From the NCBI GenBank assembly GCA_031538895.1, contig JAVKLU010000083.1, forward strand, positions 1 through 64,000: DNA of 64,000 bases, in the 5' to 3' direction. This DNA is from JAVKLU01 sp031538895. GTDB lineage: Bacteria; Pseudomonadota; Gammaproteobacteria; Burkholderiales; Burkholderiaceae. The notes under the pieces are model-generated. The model made no database searches and was not told the origin of the DNA. It worked only from the letters and a program-made list of their open reading frames with translations. This document shows positions 27,432-35,701 of the stretch, piece by piece (the stretch's first letter is position 1; each line of letters begins with the position of its first letter). A program made the translations under genes and the position numbers.

Positions 27432-27881
27432 TCAGCGTCTGGGCATGAAATTCACCGTGCTTTCAACACTCAAATTGATGAAGGGTTGGGTCACATCGGC
27501 CAATGTCACCTTATCCAGTTCGGCCAGATAGCTTTGCAGCGCGGTTTTAAAAACTTGCTTCAATTGGCAATATTCGGTCAGTGTGCAGGTGTTGTAGCTG
27601 GCGTCGAAGCACTCGACCATCCTAAAATCTGTTTCCGTCTGACGCACCACATCGCCAATGCAAATATCCGCTGCGGGTTTGAGCAAGCGCAACCCTCCTC
27701 CGCGCCCGCGCGTTGTTTGCAGCAAACCCTGACGCGACAGGGCATTGACGATTTTCATCAAATGATTTTTTGATACGGCGTGACTCTCCGCCAGATCGGC
27801 AATCGTCACCGAGCGCTCAGGATTGAGCGCGCAGAACATCAGCACGCGTAGGGTGTAGTCGGTGTAATCGCTCAAGCGCAT
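27432..27881 (-). CDS. nsrR: Nitric-oxide-sensing transcriptional repressor NsrR (Rrf2 family)
   Basis: 149 residues. The N-terminal winged helix (MRLSDYTDYTLRVLMF, VSKNHLMKIVNALSRQGLLQTTRGRGGGLRL) is the Rrf2 DNA-binding domain. Three cysteines at about 92-106 (ECF, NTC, EYC) fit the iron-sulfur ligand set of NsrR. Nitrosylation of the cluster releases DNA. NsrR is preferred over IscR because of this cysteine pattern, the GDVVRQTE segment and the LAELDKVTLADV C-terminus. Palindromes matching the NsrR consensus precede nnrS and the DUF2249 gene within 4 kb. No such site is visible before nsrR itself. Confidence 0.85.
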   Translation of the reverse strand: MRLSDYTDYTLRVLMFCALNPERSVTIADLAESHAVSKNHLMKIVNALSRQGLLQTTRGRGGGLRLLKPAADICIGDVVRQTETDFRMVECFDASYNTCTLTEYCQLKQVFKTALQSYLAELDKVTLADVTQPFINLSVESTVNFMPRR

Positions 27882-27931
27882 TTATGTACATTCTTCAAAA
27901 ACCTGCATCGGTTTATTTTAGACGGTTCTCA

Positions 27932-28141
27932 TCATATCACCGTACTAATCGTCGTATTCACCACTGTGTTCACCCCGCTCATCATCGTGCTTGTCTTGGT
28001 CAATTCATCTAAACCCGTTAGTTGATTCATCCCACTGACAGCTCCCGCCGTAACTGCCGACAGCGCCGCTTGTTTGAAAAAATCTTCATCCAAAGTCAGC
28101 CCACCTGTCAAAACAATTTGCGTCAACGCAGAACTGGCCAT
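27932..28141 (-). pseudogene. Fragment of a filamentous haemagglutinin/CdiA-type DUF637 region
   Basis: 69 residues (ASSALTQIVLTGGLTLDEDFFKQAALSAVTAGAVSGMNQLTG... region) resemble part of the DUF637 segment of large two-partner-secreted exoproteins. The rest of such a protein (thousands of residues) is absent and the surrounding DNA is repeat-rich, so this is probably a relic. Assignment is from recall of the motif and is moderately uncertain; a short genuine gene is the alternative. Confidence 0.45.
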
Positions 28142-28263
28142 CGTCGTAATCGCCGCGCAGTGTAACCTTCCCCAATCCCAAACTGCTTAGCCGCATAAAG
28201 AAAGCCCGCAAATACGATGTAACTCGCCTAGTTTGGTTCGTGCAGGGTGATGGGGGTATGGCG

Positions 28264-28774
28264 GAGTGATCGCATCTGGACCCTGCGACTTCGCGCAGGA
28301 TGACAGGGGGATGGGTGACGGAGTGATCACATCTGGGCCCTGCGACTTCGCGCAGGGTGACGAGGGTGACGGGAGACCTAAAACATACCACCACCGTCAT
28401 CCTGCCCGCAGTCGCAGGATCCATCAAAAACATTAACACCACCGTCATCCTGCGCTAAGTCGCAGGACCCATACCCCCCCACCGTCATCCTGCGCGAAGT
28501 CGCAGGACCCATCAAAAACATTGACAACAAGGTGGCCAAAATTAAGGACTAGGAGCAGTGGGAATGAGTGGCGTGAATTTTTGGGCAAACTGCTGGATGG
28601 GTGCGGCGGTTAAGTAATCACATCTGGACCCTGCGACTTCGCGCAGGGTGACGAGGGGGGATGGAGCGACAGCTGAATGATCGCATCTGGGCCCTGCGAC
28701 TTCGCGCAGGGTGACAGGGGTGACGGGGTGATAGATGCGCGGCAAGAGTTTTTGGACACTGCGCGCAGGGTGAC
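28264..28774. repeat. Cluster of eight hairpin-forming dispersed repeats
   Basis: A core of about 24 bp (ccctgcgacttcgcgcaggg followed by tgac) occurs at about 28281, 28338, 28629 and 28692, a shortened copy at 28759, and in inverted orientation at 28396, 28444 and 28484. Each core is self-complementary (ccctgcg/cgcaggg). Flanks such as tgatcgcatctgg are also repeated. Open frames reading LREVAGxRCDH across it are products of the repeat, not genes. The cluster resembles REP-type or palindromic intergenic elements; I cannot name the family. Confidence 0.85.
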
Positions 28775-28842
28775 GCAGAACCTAAAAGTGGACACTCAAA
28801 GATGAGTTTTTTTAACTTATTTTGGAGAGTCTCGTGCGCAAA

Positions 28843-28919
28843 CCTACGCGCCGCATAAGCTGTGCATCAGCTGCGCGTAGGACATACAAACCCCAGCTAG
28901 CGATACCGCTGGAGCTGGG
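28843..28919. repeat. Two adjacent strong hairpins
   Basis: The first (28843-28881) pairs cctacgcg with cgcgtagg and contains an inner stem agctg/cagct. The second (28892-28919) pairs cccagct with agctggg around an inner agcg/cgct stem with loop atac. They lie between the repeat cluster and the cytochrome gene. They could be an RNA structure or the remnant end of a mobile element; neither has a T-run that would mark a simple terminator. Confidence 0.5.
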
Positions 28920-28965
28920 CTTCGCACCAGCACCGTGAGTGCCAAATTTGTTTGAGGCTAGGCGG

Positions 28966-29418
28966 TCACTTTAGGGGTGTCGCCGCTAAATAGGCCGCAG
29001 TGTCAGCCACATTTTGAGCGCTTATTTTTTCGGCACTACCCACAGGGCCCAGAAATTTCATCGCGCCAACCTTAGTATCGATCGCTGCTGTGATCACAGT
29101 GGTTTGTCCCGCTCCTTTCATGGCTCTGGCGTCTGGGGGGCTACTGTGGCATCCCGCACACTTAGTTGCAAAATAGGTCTGGCCATTAGCCGCAATGCCT
29201 GTAAGCGTTGTAAGCGTTGTAGGCGTTGTAGGCGTTGTAGGCGTTGTAGGCGTTGTAGGCGTTGTAGGCGTTGTAGGCGTTGTAGGCGCTTTGTATCCGT
29301 CGTCGTTTAAACCCACCCCGCAAGCGCCAAGCATCCCGCTAAGTAGAAGAACGCTGGCCAGTTGCATGAGTGAGCCGCGCGGGCTCGGTGTGTGTATTTG
29401 ATAGCTTGTTTTGTGCAT
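28966..29418 (-). CDS. c-type cytochrome lipoprotein with Pro-Thr-Thr repeat linker
   Basis: 150 residues from the ATG at 29418. A lipoprotein signal with lipobox LGAC (VLLLSGMLGACG) is followed by a linker of about ten Pro-Thr-Thr repeats and a class I cytochrome c domain with one haem site CAGCH and a probable distal Met in VGAMKFLGP. It should be anchored in a membrane facing the periplasm, with haem attached by the Ccm system encoded at 35.7-42.4 kb. The electron-transfer partner is unknown. The haem domain of about 80 residues is complete. Confidence 0.8.
   Translation of the reverse strand: MHKTSYQIHTPSPRGSLMQLASVLLLSGMLGACGVGLNDDGYKAPTTPTTPTTPTTPTTPTTPTTPTTLTTLTGIAANGQTYFATKCAGCHSSPPDARAMKGAGQTTVITAAIDTKVGAMKFLGPVGSAEKISAQNVADTAAYLAATPLK
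29201..29290. repeat. 9-bp x10 in-frame tandem repeat
   Basis: Ten copies of gtaggcgtt, two of them gtaagcgtt and the last with one change, encode the Pro-Thr-Thr linker of the cytochrome. As the unit is a multiple of three, slippage would alter linker length without frameshift. Confidence 0.95.
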
Positions 29419-29440
29419 GAGATGTTCCAAAAAAGTGTGA

Positions 29441-29757
29441 TTAACGAAGTTTCAATCTGTCTGCTTCGACATTGACATTGACATTGACATTGACATTGAC
29501 ATATATGTCGTGTGCGACGTTAAAAACGTTACAAAAACCTAAAAAATACTGTTGATTCGTCGCCAGTGCATCCCTGCTGTTTTCCATCGCGGTTTTAATC
29601 GACAATAAAACCTGCGCCTGCGCCGAAGCTTCCTTTACTACCTCGCTAATCGACGTTTGCAGCTTTTGTAATGCCTGCTCTTGCGCTTGACCTGCGCATA
29701 GAACATAGAAATCAAGTACGCCCTGATTGCTAGGATGCGAGTTCTGTGATTGACTTT
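29441..29757 (-). pseudogene. Open coding-like frame without a good start (gene relic)
   Basis: About 105 codons are open between stop codons, with a protein-like amphipathic middle (GQAQEQALQKLQTSISEVV, KTAMENSRDALATNQQYF) followed by five Asn-Val pairs encoded by a 6-bp tandem repeat (29471-29500). No convincing start codon or ribosome site is present near its 5' end. It looks like the 3' part of a lost helical protein. No family is recognised. Confidence 0.35.
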
Positions 29758-29841
29758 ATGCGTCTGGGTGGGTCGGCTTGTAGGCGATGCTGCTTGTGGC
29801 TTGCCGCGTTTTTAAATCAATTTAAGCCGAACAGTAACGAT

Positions 29842-29890
29842 AAGATGCCTATAAAAAACATCTATAATAAGATGCATGTAGAGCGCATCT
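29842..29890 (+). promoter_or_regulatory. nnrS promoter with two NsrR operators
   Basis: Two palindromes match the known NsrR pattern (aagatg, 11 nt, catct): 29842-29863 and 29869-29890. Both have exactly the expected spacing between arms. A perfect -10 hexamer (tataat, 29863-29868) sits between them, so bound repressor would block RNA polymerase. The -35 region is weak. This predicts nnrS induction by nitric oxide through NsrR encoded 2 kb away. Confidence 0.82.
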
Positions 29891-29908
29891 ATAAATGAAT
29901 CCATCACC

Positions 29909-31111
29909 ATGACATCCAACGAACTTCCTATTTTTAAACCCACTAAGCTTGGCTCATCTAAGCAAGGTCTGCCTTTTTTGCGATTGGGGTTTCGACCGTT
30001 TTATCTGGGCGGAACCTTGTTTGCCGCGATGATCGTGCCTGTGTGGATTGCGTTGTTTCTGGGACAGATACAGCTGACCACCAGCGTAGCACCACTACTG
30101 TGGCATGCGCATGAGATGTTGTTTGGTTTTGTGATATCCATCATTGTGGGTTTTTTGCTGACCGCAGGTAAAAATTGGACGGGCCTGGCCACGCCTCGCG
30201 GCTGGGCACTTGGTGCCTTGGCGCTGCTCTGGTTGAGCGCCCGTGTTACGGCGGTGACAGGGCCATATTGGTTTTATATGGTGCTGGATATGACGCTATT
30301 GCCCTTGGTGACGGGCGTGATGGTCAACATCTTGCTGCGGTCACGCAACTACCGCAATCTGCCGCTGGCCTTGATTCTGGCTTTGCTGGCTGTGGCGAAT
30401 GCGGTATTTCATCTGGCGGCGAGCGAAGTACTGAATATATCCGCCATCACGCCCTTGTATGCTGCCTTGGGCTTGATCGTAATGATTGAGTCTGTGATGA
30501 CTGGGCGTCTCATCCCATTTTTCACCATGGCGGTGACACCTGGTTTAAAACTGATCGCAAACAAACGCATCGAGCAACTCACACTGGGGTTGACTGGACT
30601 GGGTTTGACCTTGTGGGTGTTTGCGCCGGCAAGTCTATTGAATATGTTGGTGTTGCTAACCGCCACTGGTCTGCACCTCAAACGCGGGTTGGATTGGCAG
30701 CCGAGGGTGACTAAACATCGCCCAGTTTTATGGATTTTGTACGCCGCGTATGCCTGGTTTCCCGTGGGGCTGGCGTTGTTGGCTTTGGCTCAAATCGGCT
30801 GGGTGTCGGTGTCATTAGGCGTGCACGCCTTGGCTGTGGGTGCCACGGGCGGGCTCATCATCGGTATGGTTACCCGCACGGCGCGTGGTCATACTGGGCG
30901 ACCGATACAAGTCGCGAAGCTGGAAGTTGCCGCTTATCTGCTGATGATGCTGGCGGCAATGCTGCGCGTATTTCTGCCGCTGATCGCTCCTAAACTGTTA
31001 CCTCTCTCGCTCATTGCTGCAACGACGGCCTGGAGCGCGGCGTTTGTGCTTTATCTCTGGGTTTTCACGCCATGGCTGATGCGTGCCCGATTAGATGGCA
31101 AAGACGGTTAA
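29909..31111 (+). CDS. nnrS: NnrS family nitric-oxide response membrane protein
   Basis: 400 residues with about 12 hydrophobic segments. The family signatures FLRLGFRPFYLGGTLFA near the N-terminus and PLLWHAHEMLFGFV, with conserved His residues, are present, as are EVLNISAITPLYAALGLIVMIESVMTGRLIPFFT (given here only in part by its ends) and the VTRTARGHTGRP segment. NnrS is a haem- and copper-containing inner-membrane protein that helps bacteria tolerate nitric oxide. Two NsrR operators precede it. The SirB2-like gene follows after 30 bp and is probably co-transcribed. Confidence 0.9.
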   Translation: MTSNELPIFKPTKLGSSKQGLPFLRLGFRPFYLGGTLFAAMIVPVWIALFLGQIQLTTSVAPLLWHAHEMLFGFVISIIVGFLLTAGKNWTGLATPRGWALGALALLWLSARVTAVTGPYWFYMVLDMTLLPLVTGVMVNILLRSRNYRNLPLALILALLAVANAVFHLAASEVLNISAITPLYAALGLIVMIESVMTGRLIPFFTMAVTPGLKLIANKRIEQLTLGLTGLGLTLWVFAPASLLNMLVLLTATGLHLKRGLDWQPRVTKHRPVLWILYAAYAWFPVGLALLALAQIGWVSVSLGVHALAVGATGGLIIGMVTRTARGHTGRPIQVAKLEVAAYLLMMLAAMLRVFLPLIAPKLLPLSLIAATTAWSAAFVLYLWVFTPWLMRARLDGKDG

Positions 31112-31141
31112 TTCAAAGCAGCCGATCTAGGGGAAGAATTT

Positions 31142-31525
31142 TTGAACTACGTATCAGTCAAATACCTGCACATGAGTTGCGTAGCGATCAGCATCAGCTT
31201 ATTCGTGCTGCGTGGCGTGTTGCAACTGCGATCCATACCCTGGCGTGATTCGGTGTTGTTGCGACATTTGCCGCATGTGGTAGACACCGTATTGTTGACA
31301 TCGGCGATTTGGCTGGCTTGGTCTCTTGAACAGGCGCCGTTCATGAACACTTGGCTAACGGCTAAGATGGTGATGCTGTTTGCCTACATTCTGTTTGGAA
31401 TGAAGGCTTTGGGAAAGACAAGCCCAAGCACGCGACGATCGGTCTATTTTGTGGCGGCGCTACTGAGTGTGGGTTATATCGTGGGCGTAGCGCTCACGCA
31501 TTCGCCCACCTTAGGATTGTTCTAA
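31142..31525 (+). CDS. SirB2 family membrane protein
   Basis: 127 residues with four predicted transmembrane segments. The N-terminus KYLHMSCVAISISLFVLRG and the central LRHLPHVVDTVLLTSAI match the SirB2 family, inner-membrane proteins of unclear function. It starts with TTG at 31142, supported by a good ribosome site (aggggaag) 6-7 nt upstream; no ATG is better placed. Position directly downstream of nnrS places it in the predicted nitric-oxide-induced operon. Confidence 0.8.
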   Translation: MNYVSVKYLHMSCVAISISLFVLRGVLQLRSIPWRDSVLLRHLPHVVDTVLLTSAIWLAWSLEQAPFMNTWLTAKMVMLFAYILFGMKALGKTSPSTRRSVYFVAALLSVGYIVGVALTHSPTLGLF

Positions 31526-31543
31526 GAGACTAAGCTTGCCGCT

Positions 31544-31828
31544 TTACCCGCAGCAATCGCCGCCCGAACAACAACTGCCGCCACCGGCATTGGCCTTTTT
31601 ACCAATCTGAACCCGCCACACATCAGGGCCCGCTTGCAGATAATCCCATGAAAATTCGTTTGCAAAGCGCTGTTGAAATTGGCTGTGCAATGGTCTGGGG
31701 TCATGGTCATTGACCAATTCGATAGCTTCGCCTGCTTTTAATTCATCAAAACGGGCAAAGATGATCGCATGCCGTTCACGTGGGACAATTTGACGAATAT
31801 CTAGAGTGTTGGAAGCGACTGCTGTCAT
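31544..31828 (-). CDS. DUF2249 domain protein with Cys-rich tail
   Basis: 94 residues. The DUF2249 domain (about 8-75; IVPRERHAIIFARFDELKAGEAIEL region and WDYLQAGPDVWRVQI) is followed by a glycine-cysteine tail GGGSCCSGGDCCG that could bind a metal. DUF2249 domains occur in proteins linked to nitric-oxide stress and iron-sulfur repair in Proteobacteria. A ribosome site (aaaggag) precedes the ATG. A palindromic NsrR operator overlaps its -10 element, so it likely belongs to the same regulon as nnrS, with which it converges. Confidence 0.82.
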   Translation of the reverse strand: MTAVASNTLDIRQIVPRERHAIIFARFDELKAGEAIELVNDHDPRPLHSQFQQRFANEFSWDYLQAGPDVWRVQIGKKANAGGGSCCSGGDCCG

Positions 31829-31861
31829 GGGAAAACTCCTTTAGTAGGTTGATAAGATTTA

Positions 31862-31884
31862 AAGATGCTTTAATTATACATCTT
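31862..31884 (-). promoter_or_regulatory. NsrR operator and -10 of the DUF2249 gene
   Basis: A 23-bp palindrome with perfect arms aagatg and catctt, 11 nt apart, matches the NsrR consensus. On the minus strand a perfect -10 hexamer tataat (31873-31878) lies inside it. Binding would shut off the gene starting at 31828. Confidence 0.85.
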
Positions 31885-31952
31885 TAAATCAAACAGTCTT
31901 CAAATGAAGCCAACCGGGCGCACATCAATTTTTTTCTTTACGAAACACCACT

Positions 31953-31993
31953 AAAAAAGCCTGTGCTACCGTTACGGTAGGACAGGCTTTTTT
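31953..31993. terminator. Bidirectional intrinsic terminator
   Basis: A stem of aaaaaagcctgt and acaggctttttt with an inner stem ctaccgt/acggtag forms a long hairpin with A- and T-runs on both sides. It ends rne transcripts (minus strand, 18 bp past its stop). Confidence 0.85.
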
Positions 31994-32011
31994 GTAGACG
32001 TGAAACAGTGA

Positions 32012-34543
32012 TTAATCAGGTTTGGTTTCGACTTGTTTTAAAGTAGTCGGCACTGTAGCTGAATCCGCATTCCAGGGTTTGGGTTCACGGCCCAAATTTT
32101 GCGCAGGCGTGGTAACGGGGGCCGGTGTAATACGATCCGAACGCGTTTCAACCATTCCTTGTGGTCTGGGTATGGATACTGGTGTAGTAGGCGTTGGCGC
32201 TGAAGCGACTGGCGCCGTCACGGGAACTACGGCCTGTAGCGAAACTGGCGCTACAGGCCGCTCTGTCCGAGTCTGATCCGGTTGATTTTCCACCACCTCA
32301 TGGCGCGCTGGTGCATCGTCTGACGAGGTTGAATGAGCATTCATTGCGCCTGAAGCACTTTGTTCTGCGCCCGCACTCTCATTACGCCCCCGTCCACGCC
32401 CCCGTCCACGGTTACGTTGACGATTACGGTTGTTACGTGATCCGCCTTCACGTGACGCATCATCGACTACGACGTCAGAACGAACCTCGCTAGGCGTATC
32501 AACGCGTGTTTCATTGCGCGGGGTTTCATTGCGTGGGACTTCATTGCGTGGGACTTCATTGCGACGATCATTTTGACGGCGGCGATCGCCATTGCGTTGC
32601 GTACCCCGTTCGACTGACGCAACTTCATGACCCGCGTCTAGCGTTGCCGGACGATCGCTTGACTCTTTCGAGTCGGGTTTGGAATGGCGTGTATTGTTGC
32701 GCGAATTTTCACGTGGTGCGCTATCGTTCTTGTTACGACGTCCGTCACCTTGATCGCTATCGCGTCCACCGCGCCCACCGCGTCCTTGCGGACTGCGACG
32801 ATTGCTGCCAACATTTTTCCGTTTCACCGGTTCTTGAGCTGTTGCCTGAGTCAAACCACGACACCACATTTTCACTTTTGCCCACCACACCAGCAAAGGT
32901 GAAGTCAGCGTATTTTTTGCAGTCGGTGGCGGTGCCGTCGTAGGCGTAATGCCTTTAACCACGGCCACTTGTTGAGGGCGCGCGCTGACTTGTTCCGTTT
33001 TATTGCGCAGCCCCATATCAGTATCAGGTGATTCGACCAAAGAGTAGCTCGCCTTTGGATCGTCTAAACGTGGATCGTCAACTTTAATACGTTCCATTTT
33101 GTAATGCGGTGTTTCCAAATGTTTGTTTGGCAACATCAATACACGTACCCGATGACGTTCTTCAATTGAGAAAATATCACCCCGTTTTTCATTCAATAAA
33201 AATGCTGCCACATCAACCGGCACTTGAACGTGAATCGCTGCCGAGTTTTCTTTCATTGCTTCTTCTTGCACAATACGCAAGACTTGCAAGGCGGAGGATT
33301 CGATATCACGAATATGACCCGTACCGCTACAACGCGGACACGTAATATGACTGCCTTCAGACAATGACGGCCGCAAACGTTGGCGTGACAACTCCATCAA
33401 ACCAAAGCGTGAAATTTTCCCCATTTGCACGCGTGCACGATCGTAGCGCAGGCTTTCTTTCAGTTGTGTTTCAACTTCACGCTGGCTTTTGGCACTTTCC
33501 ATATCGATGAAATCGATCACGATCAAGCCACCCAAATCACGCAAACGCAATTGACGGGCAACTTCTTCTGCCGCTTCTAAGTTGGTATTGCGCGCAGTTT
33601 CTTCAATGTCCGTACCGCGTGTGGCACGCGCCGAATTGACGTCAATCGAGACCAAGGCCTCGGTATGATCAATCACAATCGCGCCGCCCGATGGCAAGGG
33701 TACGTTACGCGCGTATGCGGTTTCAATTTGATGCTCAATTTGAAAACGTGAGAACAGCGGAATATCGTCTTCGTAACGCTTAACCCGTGGCAACATATCC
33801 GGCATCACATGCGCCATGAACTGTTTGGCCTGTTCGTAAATCGCCTCGGTATCAATCAGAATCTCGCCGATGTCGGGTTGAAAATAATCGCGAATTGCGC
33901 GGATGACCAAACTGGATTCTTGATAAATCAAAAACGCGCCCGGCGCTTGTTTTCCCGCACTGTCAATCGCCGTCCATAACTGCAAGAGATAGTTCAAATC
34001 CCAGGCGAGTTCTTCGACCGAGCGCCCAATCCCTGCGGTACGGGCAATCACCGACATGCCTTCAGGAACCGGCAATTGATCCATTGCCTCGCGCAGTTCA
34101 GCGCGGTCTTCACCCTCGACACGGCGCGACACGCCACCACCGCGCGGATTGTTCGGCATCAAAACCAAGTAACGACCCGCCAGAGAAACAAATGAGGTCA
34201 GGGCCGCGCCCTTGTTGCCCCGTTCTTCTTTTTCCACCTGGACAATGATTTCTTGCCCTTCGCTAATGGCGTCTTTGATTGCCGCCGTCCGCGCATCCAC
34301 CCCTGATTTGAAGTGGCTGCGAGAAATTTCTTTAAAAGGCAAAAAACCGTGGCGGTCTTCACCGTAGCTGACAAAGCAGGCTTCCAGTGATGGTTCCAAA
34401 CGTGTGACGATCCCTTTGTAAATATTGGATTTGCGTTGTTCTCGTCCAGCGGCTTCGATATCAATGTCAATTAATTTTTGACCATCGACAATGGCAACCC
34501 GAAGCTCTTCAGCTTGAGTCGCGTTAAAAATCATGCGTTTCAT
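32012..34543 (-). CDS. rne: Ribonuclease E
   Basis: 843 residues. RNase E is the main endoribonuclease of mRNA decay and rRNA/tRNA processing. The N-terminal half has the S1 domain (about 35-120), the catalytic aspartates in VSIDVNSAR and VIDFIDMES, and the zinc link CPRCSGTG. The C-terminal part (about 500-843) is Arg/Asn/Pro-rich and disordered, as is usual for the degradosome scaffold, and contains a tandem PRNEV repeat. A strong ribosome site (aaaggag) precedes the ATG. About 1 kb upstream is gene-free, compatible with a long 5' leader such as the autoregulated one of E. coli. Confidence 0.95.
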   Translation of the reverse strand: MKRMIFNATQAEELRVAIVDGQKLIDIDIEAAGREQRKSNIYKGIVTRLEPSLEACFVSYGEDRHGFLPFKEISRSHFKSGVDARTAAIKDAISEGQEIIVQVEKEERGNKGAALTSFVSLAGRYLVLMPNNPRGGGVSRRVEGEDRAELREAMDQLPVPEGMSVIARTAGIGRSVEELAWDLNYLLQLWTAIDSAGKQAPGAFLIYQESSLVIRAIRDYFQPDIGEILIDTEAIYEQAKQFMAHVMPDMLPRVKRYEDDIPLFSRFQIEHQIETAYARNVPLPSGGAIVIDHTEALVSIDVNSARATRGTDIEETARNTNLEAAEEVARQLRLRDLGGLIVIDFIDMESAKSQREVETQLKESLRYDRARVQMGKISRFGLMELSRQRLRPSLSEGSHITCPRCSGTGHIRDIESSALQVLRIVQEEAMKENSAAIHVQVPVDVAAFLLNEKRGDIFSIEERHRVRVLMLPNKHLETPHYKMERIKVDDPRLDDPKASYSLVESPDTDMGLRNKTEQVSARPQQVAVVKGITPTTAPPPTAKNTLTSPLLVWWAKVKMWCRGLTQATAQEPVKRKNVGSNRRSPQGRGGRGGRDSDQGDGRRNKNDSAPRENSRNNTRHSKPDSKESSDRPATLDAGHEVASVERGTQRNGDRRRQNDRRNEVPRNEVPRNETPRNETRVDTPSEVRSDVVVDDASREGGSRNNRNRQRNRGRGRGRGRNESAGAEQSASGAMNAHSTSSDDAPARHEVVENQPDQTRTERPVAPVSLQAVVPVTAPVASAPTPTTPVSIPRPQGMVETRSDRITPAPVTTPAQNLGREPKPWNADSATVPTTLKQVETKPD
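32510..32563. repeat. 15-bp in-frame tandem repeat in rne
   Basis: About 3.6 copies of ttcattgcgtgggac encode repeated NEVPR/NETPR units in the disordered C-terminal region of RNase E. Copies differ by a few bases. Confidence 0.85.
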
Positions 34544-35554
34544 ATAAGTACTCCTTTAACAACACCAAAGAGTGTCGTAAGTCATTGGGTATGACGGAGT
34601 CAGAGATACTGGGCAATGCGTCATACTTTATGCGGCGCATTCACTACATTGATATTGTTTGTATCAGGCGATTCACGATGATTGTGTGTGTCCAATCCAT
34701 TCACATCAATTCACACCGATTCAAATTACGAATTGCGCACGACACTCATCAAGCGTCTAAAAACGATTTATCAGTCACCTAAAATTATTTCCGGAAGGTC
34801 GCACTCGTAAAATCACTTTTACAACAATATCTTTAATCCAAGCGTCACGATACACAAATGTGATCATGTCGAAAAATTATGTCCAATTTTCTGAAACCAT
34901 CGCTTAAAAAAAATCGATGAACCAGTGTGTTAGCACAATGCAAAATGCATTCTTACCAATGTACATCTACCCTTACGGTACTTCTCATCTACAACCCTCG
35001 CATCACCATCAGCAAGAGACATCGGAAAAGACGGGGCACAGCGGTACAGCTCGTGATATGAGTTTTTTGTCTTAACTGGCGACAAAGTTTTTCAGACCGA
35101 AACTTTAGCAAGGCTAAACACTGAATTCATGGTATTTTTTGCAGTGGTCAAGACGTGAGCGGTGGTGCGCGTAAAGCAATCACCTAAAAGAGAAAGACTA
35201 AAGAAAAATTCAGTGCGACGAACCAAGGGTGCGCGAAAAATCGCATTACCTAATAGTTAGGTTACTTAGTCACGTTACCTAATCACATTACCTAGTCGTG
35301 TTACCTAATAATCAGGACACTACAGAGTGATTGTTAAGAATCTTTTAATCTTTCTCGACTTACGCCTAATGACAAAAGCACGCCATTATAGGCGGGCTTA
35401 GGATATTGGTGGGTAATTTAAAGCACTGATCAAAGCGGGGCGTCGATAACGATCGCCATGCGGGGACGACTCAGGTATCGAATCTCAATATGAGAAGAAC
35501 ACCTGATTACAGATATGGATTGCCTTATTTCTCAGCCGCTTATTTCTTACTCGC
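34544..35554. other. 1-kb gene-free region upstream of rne with 13-bp tandem repeats
   Basis: No ORF here is convincing. It probably holds the rne promoter and 5' leader. At 35241-35308 about five imperfect 13-bp units (type tcacgttacctaa) form a tandem array, one separated by 3 extra bases. Next to the MITE, the sequence between 35524 and 35558 holds two further near-copies of the ccmI 3' end (minus strand taagaaataagcg). Confidence 0.6.
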
Positions 35555-35558
35555 TTAT

Positions 35559-35701
35559 GGGCACTTCTATAAATACAGAATGTGCGGATGAAGTGCGAGG
35601 CGCACAGCACACAGAAACCGGAGCGTACATACAGTACGTGAGGATTTCGCGTACTGCGCAACAACGCAACTCGCCGCAAAAATGAATTGATAGAAGTGCC
35701 C
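35559..35701 (+). mobile_element. MITE-like repeat, copy 2 (complete, 143 bp)
   Basis: Ends in 12-bp perfect terminal inverted repeats (gggcacttctat / atagaagtgccc). It is flanked by a direct repeat ttat (35555-35558 and 35702-35705), a likely 4-bp target-site duplication. The right ttat contains the ccmI stop codon, so insertion kept the gene intact. No transposase is encoded. The inverted copy is at 1-136. Confidence 0.85.

Noticed and set aside
27882..27931. NsrR autoregulatory site upstream of nsrR
   Set aside because: The best partial match lacks the second arm at the required spacing.
28086..28795. Open frames with LREVAGxRCDH repeats
   Set aside because: They follow the palindromic repeat units in different frames and lack ribosome sites; they are not coding.
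29201..29290. CRISPR array
   Set aside because: The units are 9 bp, contiguous and in frame with the cytochrome gene; there are no spacers.
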